This document shows positions 17,374 through 24,827 of a stretch of DNA of 64,000 nt, piece after piece. This DNA comes from Desulfosporosinus acididurans (GTDB lineage: Bacteria; Bacillota; Desulfitobacteriia; Desulfitobacteriales; Desulfitobacteriaceae): positions 310,001 to 374,000 of the forward strand of contig NZ_LDZY01000002.1 of NCBI RefSeq assembly GCF_001029285.1. The letters are read 5' to 3'. How positions within the stretch are numbered: the stretch's first letter is position 1; each line of letters opens with the position of its first letter. Both the position numbers and the translations under genes were made by a program. Below the pieces are notes generated by a model. The model saw nothing but the letters and a program-made list of their open reading frames with translations, was not told the origin of the DNA and did no database searches.

Positions 17374-18066
17374 TTAAAACTTATAATCTTTTGGATTATG
17401 TTTACCCTTACCTTTAATATAAGGATCAATCCATACTACCTTTCCTGAACTTAAATGCCTGGGATGCCCTCTTACAGTCCATGATTCTTGTTTATATTCA
17501 CGTTTATTTGTCTCTAATGCTGTCTCGATATTCTCATCATTGACATAAACTTTAAAAACCTCTTTAAATCTTGCTATATTTCGGTTTCGTTGTGATTTAC
17601 CTTTACTATTCTTTTTCGGAGGCAAGGATTGACGAGTAGTATATACAACTTCTCGATTTTCTTGATTTTCGTGAATATAAGCCATGATATAAGACAATAT
17701 TGTCAGATTTTGTATCATATAATTTGATAAGTCATAATCAGGAAAACCTAGACTGTGCTGATAATCAATAAAATAATCCAAAATATCTTGTCTATGAACT
17801 GTCTGACTTGTGAATGATTGTGAAACTCTATCCCATCGAAACGTCACGACAGGAATATTCTGGTTAACCGCTCCTTGATAAATTGTCGTTAATATCGATT
17901 GCTCATCATCAAGGCGAAAATATAATACTATCCTGCCTTCAACGGTAATCGTTCCTTCCTTAAGAATAACAGGGAAATTCAAAATCATTCTGCTTAGATG
18001 AACTTCTTGTAATTTATCTATATCTTCTTGAGTTATATGGATAGTGTCAAATTTTGTATAATCCAT
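17374..18066 (-). CDS. Uncharacterised mobile-element protein
   Basis: I do not recognise a named family with confidence. The 230-residue protein has an N-terminal half rich in beta and aromatic residues and a charged middle (SLPPKKNSKGKSQRNRN). Its C-terminal pattern, WTVRGHPRHLSSGKVVWIDP followed by a basic tail, recurs as a type of ending in phage and plasmid proteins of Firmicutes. The start was set at the ATG at 18066, which follows AGGTGGTG by 7 nt; the GTG four codons earlier overlaps that ribosome site. The gene stands alone on the minus strand, convergent with the LysM gene. Function unknown. Confidence 0.6.
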   Translation of the reverse strand: MDYTKFDTIHITQEDIDKLQEVHLSRMILNFPVILKEGTITVEGRIVLYFRLDDEQSILTTIYQGAVNQNIPVVTFRWDRVSQSFTSQTVHRQDILDYFIDYQHSLGFPDYDLSNYMIQNLTILSYIMAYIHENQENREVVYTTRQSLPPKKNSKGKSQRNRNIARFKEVFKVYVNDENIETALETNKREYKQESWTVRGHPRHLSSGKVVWIDPYIKGKGKHNPKDYKF

Positions 18067-18190
18067 ATATATCACCACCTGATATTAGTGTGTCAATACT
18101 TCTTGAATTTAAGCGAGAAATGCTCTTTAAAAAATGAGGATTATATTAAAATAAAACAGGAGTTTTATAATTTTAATTTAATAAAAAATC

Positions 18191-18230
18191 AACCCTCAGC
18201 ATTCTTAATCAGGAAAAACTGAGGGTTTTT
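18191..18230 (+). terminator. Stand-alone terminator-like hairpin
   Basis: AACCCTCAG (18191-18199) pairs with CTGAGGGTT (18219-18227), followed by TTT. No plus-strand gene lies directly before it; it may shield the following promoter from upstream transcription. Confidence 0.6.
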
Positions 18231-18261
18231 AGTATTTAAACTTAATGTTAAATAATACCTC

Positions 18262-18290
18262 TTGACATAATTGCAATAAATCGGTACTAT
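18262..18290 (+). promoter_or_regulatory. Strong promoter of the helicase gene
   Basis: TTGACA (18262-18267), 17 bp, TACTAT (18285-18290). A leader of about 155 nt precedes the helicase start; it contains a short GCGGA/TTCGC-type hairpin near 18310-18326 but no riboswitch that I recognise. Confidence 0.65.
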
Positions 18291-18451
18291 TTAAGTCTGG
18301 AGGGGTTTGCGGATTTAGAATTCGCTTATTTATTTTCGTTTTAATTTTATAATTTTATTTAAACCTTATCATTTCTGTAGATATTCATATTATAACAAAC
18401 AAAGTTTACATTAACAATACGGAAGTTAGATAGATTTATTAAATTAAGAAG

Positions 18452-19993
18452 GTGGATAAAATAGATATAATCAGTGGGATGAAATTAGCAATGGTTGGTG
18501 AAGTAATTACATCTGAGGAAATCGATATATGGAAAAAAGGCGATTATATTCTTATCGAAGCGCAAACAGGAAGAGGAAAGACCTTCTTTGTAAGAACCAG
18601 ACTTCACACTAAAGCCTTGGATGCAAAACAAAAAATCCTTATGTTATCTCCACGATCTGCCTTGAAAAGGCAGAATGAATTAGCATTCCAAAACCAAACA
18701 GTCAAAAAAATTGACTTTATGAATTATCAACAACTGGAACAAATGATCTTAAATCATGAACCTATACAACATTATGATTATATAGTTGCCGATGAATGCC
18801 ACTACATTTTCAGTGATTCTCCATTTAATCGCTGTACTGAACTGACATGGAAATGGTTAAAGTCTCAAAAAGATGCCATAAGGATTTTTATGAGTGCCAC
18901 GATTAGTTTTGTAAGACAGTTTATGGAATATAGAGAAAAAATTGATTACAGATACTACCAATTAGACGCGAATTATGATTACATCCATAAATTGTATTTC
19001 TATGAAACGGATGAAGCAATGAAAAAAGTGCTTTCTGAATTGCCTGAAGGTGAAAAAGCAATATATTTTTCTGGAACAGGGAAATCATACACTTTAAGTA
19101 AGGAATTTCAAGATGCCAAGTTTTATTGTAGTCGATACAATAAAAGTTTTTACAAATTTGCTGATAAGGAAATTGAAAAGGAAATTGATGAAGAGGTAAA
19201 AGATTTAAGTTGCCGAATTTTATGTACCACTAGCGTACTCGATTCGGGGGTAAATATTGTTGACAAAGCCATTAAGCATATTATCGTTGATATTTTTGAC
19301 CTAGATACCATTGTTCAATGTGTTGGGCGGCGTAGGGTAACTTATGACGATAATGACGATAATAATGATAAAGTGTGTATCTATATTAAAAACCAAAATG
19401 GTAGAATGATGAATACAATTCGGAATCGTTATTCAAGTGCAATGGAGCAAGCAAACTATTTGCAGAACAATGGCAGTATTGCATTTGCCAAAAAGTATGC
19501 AAAAAGACAGATTAGTGAGATTGTAGATCCTGTTGTTACAAAGGATGAAAGCGGAACTGAAAAAATTGAGTATCGGTTAAATGAGATGAAGTATTTCAAA
19601 TACTTATTCGCATTAAAAGACATTGGCTCATGCAGAAAAGATAAAAGTCTATACATGACCAAGGTTAAGTATCTGTTTGGCATATTTGAAGGTTTCGGTG
19701 AAGAGAAGGTGGCAAAATTAGAGGATGAATATGATTCCGCAACTTTAAATAACGTGCTTAAAGATTTTGTTGGAGTCAATCTATTTTCTGAACAACAGCA
19801 AAGATTAAAGGAAGCCTTAATGAAAAATTCTTATGGTATTACCCAAAGAGACTTAAGAGGAAACAAAACAATGAAAATAGGTACTGTTAATTCGATAATT
19901 CAAGAGAACAAACTCCCTTATATCGTACAGAGCCTTACAGCCAGAGATAACAAAGGAAAACAAAAAAGATGCTGGATTATAAACAAGGTTTAA
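18452..19993 (+). CDS. SF2 DEAD/DEAH-box helicase of a mobile element
   Basis: The 513-residue protein has the core motifs of superfamily 2 helicases: Walker A AQTGRGKT near residues 37-44, DECH box (VADECH) near 111-116, motif III SATIS near 150, and a C-terminal RecA-like half with TTSVLDSGVNI and a QCVGRRR motif VI near 290. It resembles the origin-binding-type helicases of phages and integrative elements and is followed by a Toprim primase-like gene, suggesting a replication module. The GTG at 18452 sits inside the likely ribosome site AAGAAGGTGG; ATG at 18479 is the main alternative, so the N-terminus is uncertain. A strong promoter lies upstream. Confidence 0.8.
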   Translation: MDKIDIISGMKLAMVGEVITSEEIDIWKKGDYILIEAQTGRGKTFFVRTRLHTKALDAKQKILMLSPRSALKRQNELAFQNQTVKKIDFMNYQQLEQMILNHEPIQHYDYIVADECHYIFSDSPFNRCTELTWKWLKSQKDAIRIFMSATISFVRQFMEYREKIDYRYYQLDANYDYIHKLYFYETDEAMKKVLSELPEGEKAIYFSGTGKSYTLSKEFQDAKFYCSRYNKSFYKFADKEIEKEIDEEVKDLSCRILCTTSVLDSGVNIVDKAIKHIIVDIFDLDTIVQCVGRRRVTYDDNDDNNDKVCIYIKNQNGRMMNTIRNRYSSAMEQANYLQNNGSIAFAKKYAKRQISEIVDPVVTKDESGTEKIEYRLNEMKYFKYLFALKDIGSCRKDKSLYMTKVKYLFGIFEGFGEEKVAKLEDEYDSATLNNVLKDFVGVNLFSEQQQRLKEALMKNSYGITQRDLRGNKTMKIGTVNSIIQENKLPYIVQSLTARDNKGKQKRCWIINKV

Positions 19994-19999
19994 CCTGTT

Positions 20000-20053
20000 A
20001 CACTTTTGTACAGAAATAATATACAATAACGTACAGAAACGTAACAAAAGTGT
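20000..20053 (+). repeat. Inverted repeat between helicase and primase genes
   Basis: ACACTTTTGT (20000-20009) and ACAAAAGTGT (20044-20053) form a 10-bp inverted repeat around an AT-rich loop that itself holds two GTACAGAAA copies. It could be an operator or a replication-protein site; there is no T-run for a terminator. Confidence 0.45.
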
Positions 20054-20130
20054 TAATTATACTACACTTTGATATAGTTGTCAAGAAAACCTAACCGTGA
20101 TAAAAATCTATACTACAAGGAAGAGCAATA

Positions 20131-21036
20131 ATGACAATTGAAAAAGAAAGTATTAAGCGAGCAAGGCAAGTCAATTTAATAGAATACTGTCGGCACAAAG
20201 GTCTTGAACTTGTTGAAGAAGGTAAAAATAGCGGCAACTATCGGGTTAAAGATCGTGGAGGATTGATTATTAAGGAAAATAAGTATAATTGGTTTAGTAA
20301 AAATAGTGGTGGGGATGTTATTGCATTTTGTATGAATGTATATGAATTGAGTTTTAAAGAAGCGGTCGATGAATTAGCAACATTTCAAGATACACAAGAA
20401 GGAGGCAGGAGAAGCCCTTCCCCTGCTATTCGCAGGGAAAGGCTGGAAAGGGAAAAGGAAGTATTTGTACTTCCTAAAGCAGAGAATGACAATAATAAAG
20501 TATTTGCATATTTGACCAGGACAAGAAAAATATCAGAAGATCTTGTGAATAGGTTAATTTCTAGTGGACTAATTTACCAGGATGAGCGCGGCAATTGTGT
20601 ATTCCCTTGTTTTGATAAAAATGGTGAGGCTAAAGCGGCAATTTTGCGTGGTACAATACCAGATAGACCTTTTCATAACGAAGCAAAAAACAGTGACAAA
20701 AAATTTGGTTGGCTATTAAAACCTGAAAAGGATAGTGATCTTGTCATTGTAACTGAAAGTGTTATTGATGCCTTGTCAATTTTAGTCCTATCACCTAATC
20801 TTGATGGTAAAGTTTATTTATTGGCTATGGGTGGGGTGGGTTTAGCACCTCTAAAGGTGTTTCTGAGCAATCATAAAGGAGTTAAAAGGGTCGTTGTATC
20901 TGTTGATAATGATGAGGCTGGCAGTCAATGTTTTAAGGCTATTCAAGAGGACTTTGGTGTAGATCATGAGATTATTGACCGCAGACCAAAAAACAAAAAG
21001 GATTGGAATGAAGTGTTATGCTCAAGAAGAAAATGA
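20131..21036 (+). CDS. Toprim-domain (DUF3991-like) primase-related protein
   Basis: The 301-residue protein fits the DUF3991/Toprim proteins of plasmids and integrative elements. The N-terminal third (residues 10-95) resembles the CHC2-type DNA-binding region (YRVKDRGGLIIKENKYNWFS...GGDVIAF) without an obvious zinc ligand set. The C-terminal third is a Toprim fold: an acidic VTESVIDALS near 208-217, then SVDNDEAG near 254-261 (DxD-type metal site). Such proteins prime or start replication of mobile DNA. Together with the helicase before it, it forms the likely replication module of the accessory region. The ATG at 20131 follows AAGGAAGAG. Confidence 0.8.
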   Translation: MTIEKESIKRARQVNLIEYCRHKGLELVEEGKNSGNYRVKDRGGLIIKENKYNWFSKNSGGDVIAFCMNVYELSFKEAVDELATFQDTQEGGRRSPSPAIRRERLEREKEVFVLPKAENDNNKVFAYLTRTRKISEDLVNRLISSGLIYQDERGNCVFPCFDKNGEAKAAILRGTIPDRPFHNEAKNSDKKFGWLLKPEKDSDLVIVTESVIDALSILVLSPNLDGKVYLLAMGGVGLAPLKVFLSNHKGVKRVVVSVDNDEAGSQCFKAIQEDFGVDHEIIDRRPKNKKDWNEVLCSRRK

Positions 21037-21105
21037 TGATACATTTTCCCTTTCCAGGATTGAGCCGCTTCAGCGGCGCAATCGCTGTCTCCTTGTCTCC
21101 TGTCT

Positions 21106-21294
21106 CTAAATGAACTTGTAAAGCCCTTGTTCAATCTCCCTTTTTCCACGTTCAAAAGCCTTAATATCTTCTTCAGAGGGTACGATTTCAAAGTTATCGT
21201 CGATAAACTTTAAAATCATATCTAAATACTCTTCAGGCATATCGTCAATAATTTCTTTCAATTCCTCTCTCTTGGACAATAAATCAACTTCCAT
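21106..21294 (-). CDS. Small acidic protein, antitoxin-like
   Basis: The 62-residue start at 21294 follows AAAGGGTGTT, so it was chosen over a longer frame beginning at 21393 that overlaps the divergent gene. The protein is helical and acidic, with the ending EEDIKAFERGKREIEQG common in antitoxins of type II toxin-antitoxin pairs and DUF2281-like proteins. No toxin-like gene adjoins it, so it may be an orphan. It diverges from the 21364 gene with only 69 bp between starts. A GCCGC/GCGGC hairpin (about 21063-21077) lies after its stop. Confidence 0.5.
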   Translation of the reverse strand: MEVDLLSKREELKEIIDDMPEEYLDMILKFIDDNFEIVPSEEDIKAFERGKREIEQGLYKFI

Positions 21295-21363
21295 ATTTAA
21301 CACCCTTTCTGTAAGATAATGTTCTTGACAATTATACAGTATTTGGTGATTGGAGGAAATAAG

Positions 21364-21726
21364 ATGCAACTTATCCTTGATATTGACGAACAATTATTCA
21401 ATCTTATGGCAGAGGTATATAGAAAGGATTCCGAAAAATCGGGCGAATTGACTTTTGAACAATATTTCCTACAAATGATTAAGAAACATTGTCAAGATCG
21501 TTTAACCATTCCTCGCCAAGGTTGGGCAGAGGCTTTCAAACTTATGCACGAAAACGGTGATGATGAAGTTATTGATGTCCAGATCCATTGTCAAGAGAAT
21601 GTTAGTGAACAGCCGCATAAAGGAAATGGGTACAAATCATTAGAGGAACTCTTTAAAGATTATAATGGTGATTATAAATGTACTGAGTGGGACACAGGAA
21701 GAAAAAGAGGTAAAGAAGAATGGTGA
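21364..21726 (+). CDS. Hypothetical protein
   Basis: A 120-residue protein of unknown function. The ATG at 21364 has a good GGAGGA site 6 nt upstream and was preferred over an earlier ATG at 21319. The N-terminus (QLILDIDEQLFNLMAEVYRK) looks like a short amphipathic dimerisation region of the ribbon-helix-helix or antitoxin kind, but the rest is unlike known families. A terminator overlaps its stop codon, supporting a real gene end. Confidence 0.5.
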   Translation: MQLILDIDEQLFNLMAEVYRKDSEKSGELTFEQYFLQMIKKHCQDRLTIPRQGWAEAFKLMHENGDDEVIDVQIHCQENVSEQPHKGNGYKSLEELFKDYNGDYKCTEWDTGRKRGKEEW

Positions 21727-21754
21727 GCCAGGTTTTACCCCTGGCTCCTTTTTC
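21725..21754 (+). terminator. Terminator after the 21364 gene
   Basis: GAGCCAGG (21725-21732) pairs with CCTGGCTC (21740-21747), followed by CTTTTTC. The following stretch to 22243 (about 490 bp) is AT-rich and I see no gene or clear site in it. Confidence 0.8.
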
Positions 21755-22243
21755 TAAGTAAAGTTGATGATAAGTGTTCTACCTAATCGAACGTGTTTTT
21801 TCGAATGGCAAATTTCATGGATTATAGAATTAGAAGTAATTAGACAATATTCAACGAAATAAAGAGATTACTCGAAAATTATTCGAGAAAAATAGAAAAT
21901 ACAAGGATAAATGCCCGAATTTAGAGATATTTCTTATTCGCTATTGAAGAAGATTATAATCAATTTAATCAATTTTCAGTTACCCCAATATGGGGGTTAC
22001 AGACGGCAAGATTATAGATTCCTCATTGGTTATAAATGAACCCTAATTATCATTGGTCTTGACATACCTTTATAGTTACCAAGTTGATTGGTGCTAGGCA
22101 TTTTGAAACATGCAAGACACCATTTTAAGCATTAATTAAATCTTTATAGTCCTGATTCCTATTAATTAAGAGAAATAATAAATATTTTAAAATATGGGTA
22201 TGTAGACAATTGAAATAAAATTGCAGATTTGGGAGAGATTTGA

Positions 22244-22576
22244 TTGAATGATCGTCCAATTAATCAAACCCTAAAATATCGTTATGATGAACAAACAAGC
22301 ACGTTTACAGATGTAATTATTTGGACACCATCGTCTGGTAAAACAATTATGCTTTATGGGATAATTTTAAGCACAAACAAAGGTTGTACACTAACGGTTA
22401 AATTTGGAATTGGTTTATCGGCAAGTACCTTTTTAAAAATTCAATTGGCTAATAATACAAATCAAGTGGTGACATTTTCTAATCCAGTTGCAGGGCTTAC
22501 CAATCAAGTTGTTTCTTGGAGTGGTGGGGTTGCAGGATCAGATATTACTGTAACCTTAATCGGTAATGAAGTCTAA
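22244..22576 (+). CDS. Small beta-rich hypothetical protein
   Basis: A 110-residue protein starting at TTG (22244), 6 nt after GGGAGAG. It is rich in Thr, Val and Asn with alternating hydrophobic residues, suggesting an all-beta fold such as a phage head or tail decoration protein, but no family is recognised. It has no signal peptide or membrane segment. It converges with the XRE gene at 22597. Confidence 0.5.
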   Translation: MNDRPINQTLKYRYDEQTSTFTDVIIWTPSSGKTIMLYGIILSTNKGCTLTVKFGIGLSASTFLKIQLANNTNQVVTFSNPVAGLTNQVVSWSGGVAGSDITVTLIGNEV

Positions 22577-22596
22577 TAAAATATAAGGTATAGATA

Positions 22597-22809
22597 TCAA
22601 AAATCAAACAGATCCTTTAGTGTAATATCTAAGGCTTTTGCAAGTTTAAAGATATTGTCTAAAGAGATATTCCTAATACCTCTTTCAACTTCGCTTATAT
22701 ATGTACGGTGTAAATCACTAATAAACCCAAGTTCTTCTTGAGATATTCCTTGCGCTTCTCGAAGTTTCCTGACACGCTTTCCAAATTTAATTCTAATATT
22801 GTCAGACAC
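22597..22809 (-). CDS. XRE-family transcriptional regulator
   Basis: The 70-residue protein is almost entirely one helix-turn-helix domain (KRVRKLREAQGISQEELG...LHRTYISEVERG...). It resembles SinR-like and controller-protein repressors. A longer frame reaches 23094 but overlaps the CheY-like gene on the other strand and has no domain in its extra part; GTG at 22809, giving VSDNIRIKFGK, is the sensible start. It is a paralogue of the regulator at 24274 (shared LHRTYIS motif). An interrupted palindrome about 50 bp upstream may be its operator. Confidence 0.7.
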   Translation of the reverse strand: MSDNIRIKFGKRVRKLREAQGISQEELGFISDLHRTYISEVERGIRNISLDNIFKLAKALDITLKDLFDF

Positions 22810-22858
22810 TAAATCACTACCATCCGATTGACGTATATTTACTCGAATGATAGAATTT

Positions 22859-22879
22859 CTGTAGTCGATGAGTCTACAG
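22859..22879. promoter_or_regulatory. Interrupted palindrome, candidate XRE operator
   Basis: CTGTAGTC (22859-22866) and GTCTACAG (22872-22879) form 8-bp arms with one mismatch around GATGA. It lies between the divergent XRE gene and the receiver gene, so could control both. Confidence 0.45.
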
Positions 22880-22942
22880 GGGATAAGTGACATTTGGAAT
22901 ATATTGGTGTAAATAATTGCATTACAGATAGGCGGCAAATTC

Positions 22943-23311
22943 ATGATTTCTAAGGTTCTTATTGCGGATGATGCTAGTTTTGTGCGAATGATGATTCGCC
23001 AGGTTTTGGTTAACATAGGACAGTTTAATATTTTGGAAGCAACGAATGGTTTAGAGGCTATTGAATTATATAAAGAAAATATACCTGCACTCACAATACT
23101 GGATATTACTATGCCAGAACTAGATGGATTGTCTGCCCTTAAAGAGATAATTGCCTTTGATTGTGCGGCTAAAGTAATTATGTGTAGTGCAGTTGCTCAA
23201 GGTAATATTATTAATGAAGCATTAAAGATTGGTGCGGTTGATTTTGTATCTAAACCATTTCGACCTGATGAATTGAAAAAGGTAATTATTAAATACTTGG
23301 GACAAAACTGA
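22943..23311 (+). CDS. CheY-like single-domain response regulator
   Basis: The 122-residue protein is one receiver domain. The acidic pair (ADD, residues 8-10), the phosphoryl acceptor Asp in LDITMPE (near 54), Ser in CSAVA (near 82) and Lys in SKPF (near 104) are all in place. There is no output domain, as in CheY or Spo0F, so it must act by protein contact. No histidine kinase is near. It follows AGGCGG. It lies divergent to an XRE regulator, within the accessory region. Confidence 0.85.
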   Translation: MISKVLIADDASFVRMMIRQVLVNIGQFNILEATNGLEAIELYKENIPALTILDITMPELDGLSALKEIIAFDCAAKVIMCSAVAQGNIINEALKIGAVDFVSKPFRPDELKKVIIKYLGQN

Positions 23312-23449
23312 TTGTCCCAAAAAGGTTATTTTACTGCTCATAAAGGTAAATGCTTTACATGTTAGGAAAACCTAAAAAAAGGTTTTTAACTTTTCTTTAT
23401 AGAATTTTTGAATTGATGGGTATCGAAGAAGGGAGTTAGTAAACCGTCA

Positions 23450-23782
23450 ATGAGGAAATTGGCAGTTCAAATCAATAATAATTATGCCTTCATTAATCCT
23501 CAAAATATTATTCTAATAACCAGAAAAGATCGAAAAAGTGTGATTTATTCTGTAAGTAAGACGTACTCAGTAAATGAATCACTTGGTCGATTAGAACAAC
23601 TCTTAGACAACGTAAGTTTTTTTCGGTGTCATAAGGGTTACATTGTTAATGTCGAAATGGTTGCTGAATTTACCCCTTACGGGAATAAAACTTACCTTGT
23701 GACACTTATGAATACCAATGAAACAGCCTTAATAACAATAGATAAGGCTAAAGAGTTTCGGCAGAAATATTGTTTAGAATAA
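23450..23782 (+). CDS. Stand-alone LytTR DNA-binding protein
   Basis: The 110-residue protein is a LytTR domain without a receiver: YAFINPQNIILITRKDRKSVIYS..., then FFRCHKGYIVNVEMVAEF and a C-terminal FRQKY. LytTR proteins bind direct-repeat DNA and control envelope, competence or bacteriocin genes. It follows the CheY-like gene, so the two might form a split response regulator, but that is inference. The ribosome site GAAGGGAG is about 15 nt from the ATG, longer than usual. Confidence 0.75.
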   Translation: MRKLAVQINNNYAFINPQNIILITRKDRKSVIYSVSKTYSVNESLGRLEQLLDNVSFFRCHKGYIVNVEMVAEFTPYGNKTYLVTLMNTNETALITIDKAKEFRQKYCLE

Positions 23783-23940
23783 ATTAAGAATTATAAACTT
23801 CCTTTTTGAAACAATAAAAGTATGATACATACAATTAGAAAGACATTATAGACAAAATTTTTCACCAGGATTAGGCTAATTTAGTAAGTTATATCAGGCT
23901 GGAGGAATAATTCTTTTTTCATTTTCCCCTCATTTTAGGG

Positions 23941-23969
23941 AACCCCTTGGCAAAAACCTGGGGTTTTTT
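23941..23969 (+). terminator. Terminator-like hairpin
   Basis: AACCCC/GGGGTT stem with an inner GG/CC pair, followed by TTTTTTT. It lies 160 bp after the LytTR gene. The remainder of 23783-24273 is AT-rich with no gene seen. Confidence 0.7.
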
Positions 23970-24273
23970 TCATTATTTTCCTATTACCATTTCCTGTACT
24001 GTAGTGAAATAGTGAGGTAGGGGTAATATATACCTTTGAGAATTTATGGTCGTGATTATTAGTACGGTTTTTGAAGTAATTTATAGTATAAGTAACCTTT
24101 AATACCGTCAATTTGGGATTAATGAAGCAAAAATTCAATAATATTCTTTATGCAACTAACCTCAATTTTGAGGCGAGCGATTTTGAAAAGTAACAAATGG
24201 GTACGACACTTATTCGTACCCATTAAACTCTGCTATTGCTTTATAGAATTTATCTATGTAACAAAAGGATAAA

Positions 24274-24492
24274 TCATTTTCCAATAAGATTATAAATAGA
24301 TACATTAAGGGCATTGGCTAACTTACAGAGCGTGGTATACGAAGGATTTCTTTGACCAAGTTCCAACTGACTTATATATGTTCTATGCAAATCGGCTTTA
24401 AAACCTAATGCTTCTTGTGATAAACCTGCTCTTTCTCTATGTAAGCGGATATTGTTACCTAACTTTTTTAGGTCATTAGCATACTTTTCCAT
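24274..24492 (-). CDS. XRE-family transcriptional regulator
   Basis: A 72-residue single-domain helix-turn-helix repressor (NNIRLHRERAGLSQEALGF...LHRTYISQLELG). ATG at 24492 follows GGAG by 10 nt; ATG at 24513 is possible and adds seven residues. It is close in sequence to the XRE protein at 22597. A perfect 18-bp palindrome 70 bp upstream is the obvious operator candidate, and a 16-codon peptide frame diverges from it. Confidence 0.75.
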   Translation of the reverse strand: MEKYANDLKKLGNNIRLHRERAGLSQEALGFKADLHRTYISQLELGQRNPSYTTLCKLANALNVSIYNLIGK

Positions 24493-24562
24493 AGGCAAAT
24501 AACTCCAATTCATCTAGGATTCCATTGCCAGGGAAATTGTAATATAATGACCTTACATGGTC

Positions 24563-24580
24563 TTCAGACTATAGTCTGAA
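24563..24580. promoter_or_regulatory. Perfect 18-bp palindrome, candidate operator
   Basis: TTCAGACTATAGTCTGAA is a perfect palindrome between the XRE gene (minus) and a short peptide frame (plus). Size and place fit an operator bound by a dimeric XRE repressor. Confidence 0.6.
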
Positions 24581-24605
24581 ATTACTAGATTAAGGGAGTA
24601 AAACC

Positions 24606-24656
24606 ATGTCTTTTACTATCTATCGCTTTCTTGTTGATAGCCAGAATGGCTTGTAA
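24606..24656 (+). CDS. Possible 16-residue peptide
   Basis: ATG follows GGGAG by 7 nt and encodes MSFTIYRFLVDSQNGL before TAA. It starts 26 bp after the perfect palindrome, divergent from the XRE gene. It could be a regulatory or leader peptide. Chance cannot be excluded at this length. Confidence 0.3.
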   Translation: MSFTIYRFLVDSQNGL

Positions 24657-24827
24657 AGGATTAATTTTAAGCGGTAGGGGGTTTATAACCTGGTTTTAGA
24701 AGCATCCCCTTAAAAGGTGATTCTAAGCGAATATCAAGGAGGTTTAGCGTATAGGAATGTAGACATCAGACTTGATAATTGAATAGAGTTTAAATGATTT
24801 CTAGTTTCTTGCTATTTTTTGGACAAG

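Noticed and set aside
21106-21726. Toxin-antitoxin pair
   Set aside because: The two genes are divergent, and the 120-residue protein shows no toxin motif, so only the antitoxin-like ending of the small protein remains.
22810-23094. Long N-terminal part of the XRE frame at 22597-23094
   Set aside because: It overlaps the CheY-like gene on the other strand and shows no domain; GTG at 22809 gives a normal single-domain regulator.
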